This document shows, one piece after another, positions 43,785 to 52,265 of a stretch of DNA of 64,000 nt (the stretch's first letter is position 1; each line of letters starts with the position of its first letter). Under the pieces are notes generated by a model. That model saw only the letters and a program-made list of their open reading frames with translations, was not told where the DNA came from and made no database searches. The translations under genes were made by a program, and so were the position numbers. This DNA comes from Tolypothrix bouteillei VB521301 (GTDB lineage: Bacteria; Cyanobacteriota; Cyanobacteriia; Cyanobacteriales; Nostocaceae): contig NZ_JHEG04000001.1 in NCBI RefSeq assembly GCF_000760695.4, forward strand, positions 8,221,123 to 8,285,122, in the 5' to 3' direction.

Positions 43785-44643
43785 ACTCAGAATTTTTAAA
43801 AAAGAAGTGACTAATTGATTGGGTTACACTCAAGGGCTAATGAGATACTTAATTAAAATTATTACTGAATCTGGCAAAGTACGGTAGATTCAACAGTCAG
43901 CAGTACTATTGTCTTTGACAGAGCTTGATTGAGAGTACAGAAGTGAGATGAAATTTGATGAGCGATAGTCAAACTTAATTTGTGTTGGCTTTCTATATCA
44001 GAGGTCAGATAAAAATTTATATATTGTGAATAATAAAAGGATTGTCTTCATGAAAAATAAATATTTCAGCAAAAAGAATCAGTACTTATAACTAACTTGT
44101 TCTCTATGTATTTTTTTGGATAAGGTCGAAAAAAACACTAGCCAATTGTGAAATTTGGTGCAATTCTAAAAATATAGCGCTTACAAAAATCTGTTGCCAG
44201 ATCCAGTCAGTAAATCTACAGAAAATTTTGATTTTATTGGCGATCGCTATCTCCCATAGCCCTATTGCACTTCCTCTCTAGCCAGTTTGGGTAGCGGGGA
44301 GTTTTTAAGTTTTTGACTGAAAAAAGTGCCATTCTCTATCTGAATGGCACTTTCCGCATCATAACTGAGCTAAAAATTTGTCCAATGCTGAGGAGGTTAA
44401 TGTTTTAGATAAAAATATCTAACAGAGCTAAAGCAATCCTATTTAGAATCCGAACGCGTAAGCTTTTTCTCTGTCACTAATGGTTGCTTTATTTACGCTG
44501 AACTGTACTAGAATAAGATTGTATAGGGGTAATAATCATACTCTTCTGGTAAAGAAGTTTAGTTTGCGCTCTACTTAACTCTATTTACCAAGAGTGAATA
44601 AAAGTTAATTTAGAGAATTAATAATTTTTTATTGCAGTTATTT
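43785..44643. other. Longest gene-free stretch (about 860 bp)
   Basis: A+T-rich DNA with no credible ORF. It contains one strong terminator-type hairpin (44323-44353) and a small A+T inverted repeat TTAGATA-aaaa-TATCTAA (44405-44422). The layout suits the promoter of the leftward endonuclease gene on one side, the 3' end of the small exported-protein gene on the other, and possibly an RNA gene in between. Confidence 0.5.
44323..44353 (-). terminator. Strong rho-independent-type terminator
   Basis: AAAGTGCCATTC (44323-44334), loop TCTATCT, GAATGGCACTTT (44342-44353): a perfect 12-bp stem. On the minus strand it is followed by a T-run (TTTTTT), the classical form. The nearest minus-strand gene ends at 44644, 290 bp before it. 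Confidence 0.75.
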
Positions 44644-45042
44644 TTAAACATCTCCACAATATTTTGTAGCGATTAGTTGATTATTTCTATATACCAAAAC
44701 CCTACCATAACCTGAATCTTTAACGGCTACATATTGATAGTTTCTATTTCTAAATCTGTAAACTGTCTCTCCATTTCGATTATATCTAACTGTACCATTA
44801 TCAATTATAAGATCCGGGCGTTGTAATGTCGTGGGTATATTATATGCGGAATAACGAAGTGTTCCGGTGTTGAGTCGAGAAACTTCAACAACTACACCTT
44901 CAGCGCTACAGCTAAATATTCCTCTAGCGGCAAGAGCAGGCTTCGCTATTCCCAGTGTTGCTGTTAATATGGAAGCAGTTCCAGAAGCTATAGCTAAAAT
45001 TCCCAAAAGAGATTTCGTCCCTTTGCAATCTACGTTTTTCAT
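44644..45042 (-). CDS. Small exported protein, unknown function
   Basis: A 132-residue protein with a signal peptide (about 10-38, LGILAIASGTASILTATLGI then AKPALAARG). The mature protein has two cysteines (FSCSAEG and the C-terminal KYCGDV) that may form a disulfide, and a beta-rich core (RFRNRNYQYVAVKDSGYGRV). I recognise no named family; similar small secreted proteins are common in Nostocales. Confidence 0.65.
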   Translation of the reverse strand: MKNVDCKGTKSLLGILAIASGTASILTATLGIAKPALAARGIFSCSAEGVVVEVSRLNTGTLRYSAYNIPTTLQRPDLIIDNGTVRYNRNGETVYRFRNRNYQYVAVKDSGYGRVLVYRNNQLIATKYCGDV

Positions 45043-45548
45043 AATTGGTTTGTTTAAGTTTGTATAGCTTTATCTACAAACTGAAATTGTCCTTTTTCGG
45101 AAGATTTTGTCCAAGATCTGCTCTCTCAGCAAACACAGCCAAACATAACTCGATTTGGCTATGGTTATCAAAACAAGATTGGATAGAATCGACTCAATTT
45201 ATACTAAAAATATTGAAGAATATACAGCCGATAACATTTTTAGAAAATTTTTCATTTTCATTCAAGCTTCCTTAAGGATGGAAGCTTATGTAAGTTGTCC
45301 AAAATTTGAAAGTGTTATAGGATGCTAAATAAAACACGTGTAAAAATGGATACAAAGTAAAATTTTGTGTGCGATTCGTTTGCTTAAAATACGTATAAAT
45401 ACTCAGGTCTGAGTGGTAGGGAAGATGCCATTGTTCAAATTAACTCAGATGCTGCAAGAAATCCTAAATGAATTCCAACTTCAATCAGGGCTTCACGACT
45501 CAATATTTGCTATAACCATTAAGAAGTGTTAAGTTTAGCAGTCATATT
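45043..45548. other. Divergent spacer with a possible small ORF
   Basis: About 505 bp between the divergent small exported-protein gene and the LCIB-type gene. It is A+T rich. At its right end a 35-codon frame with a ribosome-binding site lies directly before the LCIB-type gene (45425-45532). The left part should hold the promoter of the minus-strand gene. Confidence 0.5.
45425..45532 (+). CDS. Possible 35-residue leader ORF before the LCIB-type gene
   Basis: ATG at 45425 is preceded by TAGGGAAG, a usable ribosome-binding site. The frame gives MPLFKLTQMLQEILNEFQLQ followed by a short tail and TAA at 45530-45532. The LCIB-type start is 16 bp further. The peptide could form an amphipathic helix. 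It may be a translated leader or chance; I recognise no relative. Confidence 0.3.
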   Translation: MPLFKLTQMLQEILNEFQLQSGLHDSIFAITIKKC

Positions 45549-46346
45549 ATGATACAAAACTACCACGTTCGAGAACAAGAAACCATTGTGCAAGATCTAA
45601 ATGGCTACAATCCTAATGTGTTTCCTGCTTTCCACCAAACGGTTCAAAGTCATTTCCCAGGAACTTTGCCATTAGAAAGCTATATGAGCAAGACCTATGA
45701 GTGTTTGAATTCCCATGGCTTTATTGATGAAAACACAATGGGTATGGTAGCTATATGTCGTGATGAGATTACAGATCCACTCTTTGATGCCGTCATTAGA
45801 TATTGGGGGAAAACATTCAACTGTTGCAGCTTAGCAGGGTTCATCACGATGGGCAAAACGGGTTTGGCAGCAGCAATGGACCATACTCCCATCTTTGACG
45901 GTCTGCGTCGTTTCACTTTTTATGCCATGCCTCATATTGCGATTTCGCGGTATGGTGAGATTGGGAAAGTCTACCGCCAAGGTCTCGACAAACCTTCTCA
46001 TGCTTGCGGTGCATTGGAAGCGATTGTCAAAGAACTGGAATTAGGATGTCTCCATCTAGAAACTGATATGCAAGACATTGAGCAAAGCATTGTTCGTCAG
46101 AAAATTATTTCTACCCTCCAATATGGAGATAAACCCGATTTAGTTGAGATCACAAAGTTAGCTGGCCAGATTATTTCTAAAGATATAGAAAAGCTTTTGA
46201 AGACTTTAAACTCTTCTATATTCCATTATGCTGTCATGACAGGTATTCAAATCCACGGACCTTTAGAGACACAATGGGTCTACCCTCAAAATTTTTACGT
46301 TGTTGGATCTGATGGAAAAAAAGTGATTGATTTGAAGCAAAAGTGA
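45549..46346 (+). CDS. LCIB-family (theta-class) carbonic anhydrase homologue
   Basis: A 265-residue protein. Residues about 60-165 carry the beta-CA-like pattern known from LCIB/LCIC proteins: ICRDE with Cys70, Arg71 and Asp72, then MPHIAIS with His129, and HACGALEAI with Cys153. These give a Cys-His-Cys zinc site. GEIGKVYRQGLDKPSHACGA is the typical block before the last ligand. In Chlamydomonas, LCIB works in the CO2-concentrating mechanism; bacterial homologues have been shown to be active in some cases. No signal peptide is present, so it is cytoplasmic. It has no strong Shine-Dalgarno of its own. A possible small ORF lies just upstream. Confidence 0.75.
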   Translation: MIQNYHVREQETIVQDLNGYNPNVFPAFHQTVQSHFPGTLPLESYMSKTYECLNSHGFIDENTMGMVAICRDEITDPLFDAVIRYWGKTFNCCSLAGFITMGKTGLAAAMDHTPIFDGLRRFTFYAMPHIAISRYGEIGKVYRQGLDKPSHACGALEAIVKELELGCLHLETDMQDIEQSIVRQKIISTLQYGDKPDLVEITKLAGQIISKDIEKLLKTLNSSIFHYAVMTGIQIHGPLETQWVYPQNFYVVGSDGKKVIDLKQK

Positions 46347-46439
46347 CTCAAAATAATATCAAGAGTTAGACGCAGTCAAAGTTATATGTTGGGATTTAAT
46401 TGAGAAGTGAGGGAGCCTTCGCTCCCCACCAACTTAACC

Positions 46440-47717
46440 TCAAGCATTCAATCCAGTGCTATCAATTTCTTGAAGCGATCGCAAGCGGCGAATTTCTGGA
46501 AACAATAAAGCAATCATCAGCACAACTAACAGTGTTCCAAGACCACCACTGACTACAGAAAAAATAGGTCCGAAAAAAGCTGCAACAAATCCGGATTCAA
46601 AAGCTCCTAATTCGTTAGATATACTAATGAATACACCGTTTACTGCAGAGACTCTTCCCCGCAGTCGATCCGGTGTACCTATTTGTACTAAAGTATGACG
46701 GATGACTACGCTGATATTATCCAAAGCTCCACTCAATGCAAGCATTAACATCGAGAGCCAAAACGATTGCGACAGCCCAAAAACAACAGTCACAACACCA
46801 AATCCCGCAACTGACCATAACAGTGCTTTGCCTGCTTTTTTCATAGGTGGTAAGTGAGCTAGAGACAGCGCCATTGTCAAAGCTCCAAAAGCGGGTGCAG
46901 CACGCAGCCATCCCAAACCGGAAGGACCAACTTGCAGGATGTCCTTAGCATAAATTGGTAGTAAAGCAACTGCTCCACCAAATAAGACTGCAAACAAGTC
47001 CAAAGTAATGGCAGCAAATATAATTTTTTGCTTCCAGACAAAATTGAGCCCTGCTGATAGACTTTTAACACTTAGAGGTTCGATCGCACGTACTGCTTGT
47101 ACCTCGCTAATTTTTGCAATTAAGCCAAAGCAAATTAAAATCAGCACGGCATCTATAACATAAACTGATGTAGCACTTGTTGTGAGTGCGATCGCCCATC
47201 CTCCCAAAGCCGGACCGAGTACTGCAGCTAGCTGAAACCCACTGCTATTCCATGTTGCTGCATTACCAAACACTTCTAACGGTATGAGTTGAGGTAGAAG
47301 AGCTGAAGATGCTGGGTTATTGAAGGCTTTAGCAACACCACCTAAAAGCAAACAAACATAAATAAGAGGTATTGAACCTCGCGCATAAGATAAAACTGCT
47401 AAACCAAGGGAGCATAATGCCAGCATTAAAGTGGTCAACAAGACAGTGCGCTTGCGATCCCACCTATCTGCAATATGACCTGCAGGTAAAGTCAGTAAGA
47501 TAACAGGTATAACCTGTACTAAACCAACTCCACCTAAAATCAATGCCGAACCCGTTCGTTCGTAAAGTTCCCAACCAATAGCAACGCTTTGCATTTGGTT
47601 GCCTAAAAGTAAGAGGTTGTGACCGAGTGCATAAAAACAGTAATCGCGGTAGCGCCATGCTGCATAGGGATCGTGTTGTTGAGATGATTCAGTAGCCTGC
47701 TTTTTTGTCCACCACAT
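46440..47717 (-). CDS. MFS transporter (EntS-like exporter)
   Basis: A 425-residue protein with about 12 transmembrane helices. The motif after helix two, GHIADRWDRKRTVLLTTLML, is the MFS motif A. Sequence features (YRDYCFYALGHNLLLLGNQM and VSAVNGVFISISNELGAFES) fit the MFS_3 group that includes the enterobactin exporter EntS and macrolide exporters. The start overlaps the 3' end of the upstream hydroxyacid dehydrogenase gene by 29 bp, so they are translationally coupled. The substrate is unknown. Confidence 0.9.
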   Translation of the reverse strand: MWWTKKQATESSQQHDPYAAWRYRDYCFYALGHNLLLLGNQMQSVAIGWELYERTGSALILGGVGLVQVIPVILLTLPAGHIADRWDRKRTVLLTTLMLALCSLGLAVLSYARGSIPLIYVCLLLGGVAKAFNNPASSALLPQLIPLEVFGNAATWNSSGFQLAAVLGPALGGWAIALTTSATSVYVIDAVLILICFGLIAKISEVQAVRAIEPLSVKSLSAGLNFVWKQKIIFAAITLDLFAVLFGGAVALLPIYAKDILQVGPSGLGWLRAAPAFGALTMALSLAHLPPMKKAGKALLWSVAGFGVVTVVFGLSQSFWLSMLMLALSGALDNISVVIRHTLVQIGTPDRLRGRVSAVNGVFISISNELGAFESGFVAAFFGPIFSVVSGGLGTLLVVLMIALLFPEIRRLRSLQEIDSTGLNA

Positions 47718-48648
47718 TTCGTAGGGATCTCCCTGTACGGTAACGTTCTAAATTATCTAAAAAAAGAGCTAGAGTGCGTTCTTTGACTCTTGGAGAGTGA
47801 CCGGTGCAGTGTGGTGTTAGAAAGACGTTGGGAAGCGACCACAAAGGGCTTTCGGGTGGTAAGGGTTCGGTCAATACTGTGTCTAATCCAGCACCTGCAA
47901 TCCAACCTTCTTGGAGAGCTTTGATCAATGCAGGTTCATCTACAACTCCACCGCGAGCTATATTAATCAAGTAGGTGTCAGGACGCATGGCTTGCAGTGC
48001 TGCTTCATCTATCAAACCCCTAGTTTCCGGGGTCAGCGGTGTTGCAACAACGACATAGTCTGATTCAGAGAGAAGAGAACGCCATTCATCTGCACCCACA
48101 ATTTTATCGAAATTTGGTAATGCTTGGGGATCGCGGCGACTTCCCAATATTCTCATACCAAAGGCTTTAGCACGAGCAGCAATCTCTTGTCCAATACCAC
48201 CAGCACCAATAATTAATAGAGTTGAATCTAATAATTCTCGGATGGGAAAACCTCTTTTCCAGAGATGTTGGTCTTGTAAATCGTATAATTCTCGCAGATG
48301 CTTGGCATGAGCTAGCATAAAAGCGATCGCAAATTCAGCTATGGGGATCGAATGAACTCCCGCCCCATTGGTGAGAGTAATATCGCGTTTTAAGTACTGT
48401 TCCAAGTTCGTTGGTGTGAGAATGCGATCGACGCCAGCATTAGGTGCATGATGCCACCGTAGTTTTGGTGCTGCTTCTAGTACTGTATTTAAGATTGTCG
48501 GTTTTAGCAAAAACCAACTGAAATAAACTTCAGCATCTGTCGCATCGCCATCAATATTGCCATCACTATCTAGACGTACAACATTGACGTCTGAAGGTAG
48601 TTGTGGTTTGAGGTCTTCTACAATGTCTGTAGGTAATATAAGTTTCAT
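47689..48648 (-). CDS. D-2-hydroxyacid dehydrogenase
   Basis: A 319-residue NAD(P)-dependent D-2-hydroxyacid dehydrogenase. It has the Rossmann motif LLIIGAGGIGQEIAARA (around 143-159), the catalytic Arg in NIARGGVVDEPALIKALQEG (around 232), Glu in DTVLTEPLPPESPLW and His in LTPHCTGHSP (around 285). The N-terminal domain is short, as in glyoxylate/hydroxypyruvate reductase-like enzymes (GhrA group). It probably reduces a 2-oxoacid. It overlaps the MFS gene by 29 bp, which links its product or substrate to transport. Confidence 0.9.
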   Translation of the reverse strand: MKLILPTDIVEDLKPQLPSDVNVVRLDSDGNIDGDATDAEVYFSWFLLKPTILNTVLEAAPKLRWHHAPNAGVDRILTPTNLEQYLKRDITLTNGAGVHSIPIAEFAIAFMLAHAKHLRELYDLQDQHLWKRGFPIRELLDSTLLIIGAGGIGQEIAARAKAFGMRILGSRRDPQALPNFDKIVGADEWRSLLSESDYVVVATPLTPETRGLIDEAALQAMRPDTYLINIARGGVVDEPALIKALQEGWIAGAGLDTVLTEPLPPESPLWSLPNVFLTPHCTGHSPRVKERTLALFLDNLERYRTGRSLRNVVDKKAGY

Positions 48649-48899
48649 TGTTTAGTTATAAATGACAGATAAATTTAGAGAAGCCTCTCCTTTATTAAGT
48701 TACGGTGTACACACAAGTCTGTAATAGCGAACTTTACTCCACCCTAACCCTCCTCTTTATAAAGAAGGAACTGAAAATTCGCTTCCCTCTATCGGGGAGA
48801 TTAAGGGAGGTAAATCTCACTTCTACGCACAAGTTAGCTAAATCGGAGAGGTTGAGGTAGGTTAAAACGTCGGAGATGAAAAACAAGTATAATTTTTTA

Positions 48900-49964
48900 C
48901 TATTGTTTTTGATTGTGAATCCACTCACTGAGTGGAAAATCCGCTCTGGCAAGTTTTTGTGAAACTAAAAACTTCTTTGTACTTTCTAACAGTTGCAGCC
49001 CCCTTGCTGGTAGTGGTTCTTCAGGAAATTGTGATAAAGGAAAAGAAGCTTTCACAATATCGACTGGGTATCCAGACGCTTGAGCGTGAAATTGGTAATA
49101 CTCTTGTGGACGAGCTTTGATTTCTTTGAGTGATGTTTGTCTAATTCGATTCCATGTTTTGGGAAAATCGGGATACTTAGTCAGAAAAGTTTCGGTTGCT
49201 ACAGCCACGCTTGTGCCAGGTAAATCTGGATGTTTGACGGCTTCATCCAGAACTGGATATCCTTTAGCACGTAAAAGGGGACCTGTTCCGGTTGCTGCTG
49301 CGATCGCAGCTACATTGCCTCTTTCTAATGCTGCTTGTGCTTCAGGAGGTAATAAGTGAACAACAGTGACTTGTTGGGCAATACCGGACTTTTGTAACAA
49401 TCCTATCAAATAGCGGTGCATATAGGACCCTTTTGATGTAGCTACTTTTTGCCCTTTCAACTCTGCTAATGAACGAGGCCCATTTTTTTTAGCCACTAAC
49501 CAAGCATTTGTACCTACCTGTTCTTGACCGATCAATTTTGTTGGTACCCCATTAGAGCGAGCTACAATAGCTGGTGTATCACCATAAATCCCAACGTCTA
49601 CTTGACCTGCTACTAAGGCTTCATTGAGGTTTGGTCCGTTAGGAAAACTAAGCAATCGCAACTCTGTAATACCCAACTTCTGCAACTCTGGCTTGAGGCG
49701 ACCTTTATGAAGCGCCCATCCCGCAGGTCCTATTGGGCTTTTACCACCGCCGCTACTAATATAACCAAGACGTAGGGTAGCACCATTGCTTGATGCAGGT
49801 TGAGATAAAGTTGGACTCGAACCGTGAAACACTCCCAAAAACAATGGCACAAGTGTAACTAGGGCTGTGAATTTAGCTGGTCTGCTTGCTTTTGGCAGAA
49901 CTTTTGAACTTGGTAGAATCTGCATGAGGTAGGAATCGCGAACAGAGTGACACTTCCTTTTCAT
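48900..49964 (-). CDS. Sulfonate-type ABC solute-binding protein (SsuA-like)
   Basis: A 354-residue exported protein. The N-terminal region has a signal (about 30-55, KFTALVTLVPLFLGVFHGSS). The mature part has the NMT1/SsuA layout: LRLGYISSGGGKSP, LNEALVAGQVDVGIYGDTPA (106-125), AELKGQKVATSKGSYMHRYL and HLLPPEAQAALERGNVAAI. This family binds sulfonates, taurine or related anions. No lipobox is visible. Met14 (49925) is an alternative start. It is the third gene after the FAD oxidoreductase and ferredoxin genes in the same direction. No permease or ATPase gene is nearby. Confidence 0.85.
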   Translation of the reverse strand: MKRKCHSVRDSYLMQILPSSKVLPKASRPAKFTALVTLVPLFLGVFHGSSPTLSQPASSNGATLRLGYISSGGGKSPIGPAGWALHKGRLKPELQKLGITELRLLSFPNGPNLNEALVAGQVDVGIYGDTPAIVARSNGVPTKLIGQEQVGTNAWLVAKKNGPRSLAELKGQKVATSKGSYMHRYLIGLLQKSGIAQQVTVVHLLPPEAQAALERGNVAAIAAATGTGPLLRAKGYPVLDEAVKHPDLPGTSVAVATETFLTKYPDFPKTWNRIRQTSLKEIKARPQEYYQFHAQASGYPVDIVKASFPLSQFPEEPLPARGLQLLESTKKFLVSQKLARADFPLSEWIHNQKQ

Positions 49965-50007
49965 AGTCAGATATTGATATGTGTGATGTGCTTAAAAACT
50001 TGTTGTG

Positions 50008-50337
50008 TTACTTCATATGCTTCAACAACTCGTAAGTTGAGTCTTGTTTTGCCCCGCTTTCACGCCCGCGTCCCCAGCCAATGTCTCGGCGGTAACTTCC
50101 CAAAAACCCTTTTTCAGCCAAAACTTGTTCATTGACTGACTCAAGTGGCTCAACTTGGGGTGCGACATAAAGAGCGTCTGTGGGACAATACAACTCACAC
50201 ATGAAACAGGTTTGACAGTCGCTTTGTCTGGCAATAGTTGGCGGTGCATCTGGTACCATATCGAATACGTTTGTTGGACAAACGTTTACGCACACATTAC
50301 ACTCAATGCACTTTGACTCACTGACTAACTCTATCAT
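50008..50337 (-). CDS. Two-cluster [4Fe-4S] ferredoxin (AprB-like)
   Basis: A 109-residue protein with two CxxCxxCxxxCP motifs: Cys10, 13, 16, 20 and Cys41, 44, 47, 51. The C-terminal 50 residues have no cluster ligands. This suits an 8Fe ferredoxin or the beta subunit of an adenylylsulfate-reductase-like flavoenzyme. It lies 57 bp downstream of the flavoprotein gene and 43 bp upstream of the solute-binding-protein gene, so the three are likely one operon. It probably receives electrons from or gives them to the flavoprotein. Confidence 0.92.
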   Translation of the reverse strand: MIELVSESKCIECNVCVNVCPTNVFDMVPDAPPTIARQSDCQTCFMCELYCPTDALYVAPQVEPLESVNEQVLAEKGFLGSYRRDIGWGRGRESGAKQDSTYELLKHMK

Positions 50338-50394
50338 GCTCTTACTCCTTAGATGTTGGAGATTGGAGATTGGAGATTGGGAAGTTTCTTTTTT

Positions 50395-52002
50395 CTAGTT
50401 TTTACTTCCCAGTCCCCAGTTCTCAGCCTCCAGTCCCTTAACCCACACTTTATCTAAACCTCCACTAACTAAAGAACGCTGTTGATTGGTGTCTTGTTGT
50501 GGATAGTCTAAATGTTTGTGCATTCCGCGAGTCTCTTTCCTTGCTAGAGCGCTGTTATACATCCATCTTGCCGTTGCTACCATCGCTGCGGCTTCTCTTG
50601 CTCGGATGAGATTGCGATCGTTCACTGCAAGGCTAGTGCGGATTTCTTTCCAAAGGTCATCTAAGTTGTGTAGGGATTCTGTCAAGCCTTTTTCGGTGCG
50701 GAAATAATTGCGATCGTATGGGAAGACTTCGGCTTGAGTTGCCCGAATTGCTTCTTCCACGTTAAGAGTGTGTTTGCTTGTAGGATTGAATGCAATTTCG
50801 CCTATTGGTTCGGTGTCGCGAACTTTTGCTCGCTCTCCTAGTTGTTTGGCGTAGGATGCCGCAGACTGCCCTGCCCAATAACCGGAAGACAATGCCCAAG
50901 CTGCATTATGGCTACCGCCTCCTGTGAATCCTCCACAAACTAATTCTCTTGTTGCAGCATCTCCTGCTGCATACAATCCCGCAACAGATGTGGCACAGGT
51001 ATTATCTATAATTCTGATTCCGCCAGTACCGCGCACGGTTCCTTCTAAACGGAGCGTGACGGGAAAGTGTTGGGTGAATGGATCGATACCCGCACGGTCA
51101 AATGGTAAGAAGAAGTTAGGCTGTGCTTTCCGCATAGCTGCCCTCATATCTTCTTCTGCTTTGTCCAATATGGCATACACTGGTTGTGTCAAAAGGGTTT
51201 GGGCAATAACGGAACGACCTCGTTGCGATCCCGCACCCGGAATTGGTGTGCCGTCTTCGTAAGTAAATGTTGCCCAGTTGTAAAATAGGGTTTTGGTAAC
51301 GGAAGAAAAAGCGGGTGCGATCGCATAGGCATTAGAAAATTCCATACCTGACATTTGAGCACCCGCTTCGGCTGCCATGAGGTAGCCGTCCCCTGTCAAG
51401 ACATTGCACCCGAGTGCTTTACTTAAAAAAGCACAGCCTCCAGTTGCAATGATGACCGCCCCAGCCCGAACCATCCATGTTTTACCAGACTGACGATGGA
51501 CTCCGGTTGCTCCTGCAACTGTACCCTCAGAATCTACAAGCAGTTGCAAAGCTGGGCTATGATCTAAAATTGTTACCCCTGCCCGTTTGACTTGCTTTCG
51601 CATCAGTCGCATATACTCTGGACCCTGCAAAGAACGGCGGTAGGGTTTGCCCTCATCATCTGTAGGAAAGGGATAACCCCAGTCAGCAAGCAAGTTCACG
51701 TTGGTATAGGTTCGATCGAGAACCCGCTTCATCCAATCGCGGTTTGATAAATAGCCACCCAAAGCTTCGCGAGATGCCATAGCTGCTTCCCTTGCTTCTG
51801 GATCGGGCGGTACATACCACACACCATTTCCAGATGCAGCCGCACATCCACTTGTACCGCAATATCCTTTATCTACGAGAACAACATTCCCACCGGAAGT
51901 TGCTGCACTCCAAGCAGCCCAAGTGCCAGCAGGACCGCCTCCTATAACGAGTACATCTGCTTGTATGTTTGGGTCAAAATCGCCTGTAGATGAATGCTTC
52001 AT
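50395..52002 (-). CDS. FAD-dependent oxidoreductase, fumarate reductase/AprA-like
   Basis: From the ATG at 52002 (MKHSSTGDFDPNIQADV, with AGGA 9 nt upstream) the protein has 535 residues. The FAD site is ADVLVIGGGPAGTWAAWSAA and VVLVDKGYCGTSGCAAASGN; AGLYAAGDAATRELVCGGFT near residue 370 gives the second FAD contact. The mid part (EDGTPIPGAGSQRGRSVIAQ) and the C-terminal helical domain match the succinate dehydrogenase/fumarate reductase/AprA flavoprotein family. It is shorter than AprA (about 650). With the next gene, a two-cluster ferredoxin, it resembles an AprAB-type pair. It may oxidise or reduce a sulfur or organic substrate; this is inferred from neighbours only. Confidence 0.88.
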   Translation of the reverse strand: MKHSSTGDFDPNIQADVLVIGGGPAGTWAAWSAATSGGNVVLVDKGYCGTSGCAAASGNGVWYVPPDPEAREAAMASREALGGYLSNRDWMKRVLDRTYTNVNLLADWGYPFPTDDEGKPYRRSLQGPEYMRLMRKQVKRAGVTILDHSPALQLLVDSEGTVAGATGVHRQSGKTWMVRAGAVIIATGGCAFLSKALGCNVLTGDGYLMAAEAGAQMSGMEFSNAYAIAPAFSSVTKTLFYNWATFTYEDGTPIPGAGSQRGRSVIAQTLLTQPVYAILDKAEEDMRAAMRKAQPNFFLPFDRAGIDPFTQHFPVTLRLEGTVRGTGGIRIIDNTCATSVAGLYAAGDAATRELVCGGFTGGGSHNAAWALSSGYWAGQSAASYAKQLGERAKVRDTEPIGEIAFNPTSKHTLNVEEAIRATQAEVFPYDRNYFRTEKGLTESLHNLDDLWKEIRTSLAVNDRNLIRAREAAAMVATARWMYNSALARKETRGMHKHLDYPQQDTNQQRSLVSGGLDKVWVKGLEAENWGLGSKN

Positions 52003-52265
52003 AATAGGGATTCCTGATGATTGTTTGCTAGTCTTTGACCGCATGAATTGTGAGGGGCTGCCAGATACGCAACTCCATCAAAATTCATGTGACAAACCAC
52101 TCGTGTAAGGATGAAAACCAGCAGCTTTCTAGCAAAAGCTGCCGATCGAGTTCGCATTGGCATCTATAAAATACGGTTAATTGGTAGATTTACCGCATTA
52201 ACCTAATAGGAGAGTTTTGCATAGTTTCTTGGGAAAAGCAAGCAGTTTAAAAAAAAGATTACCCG

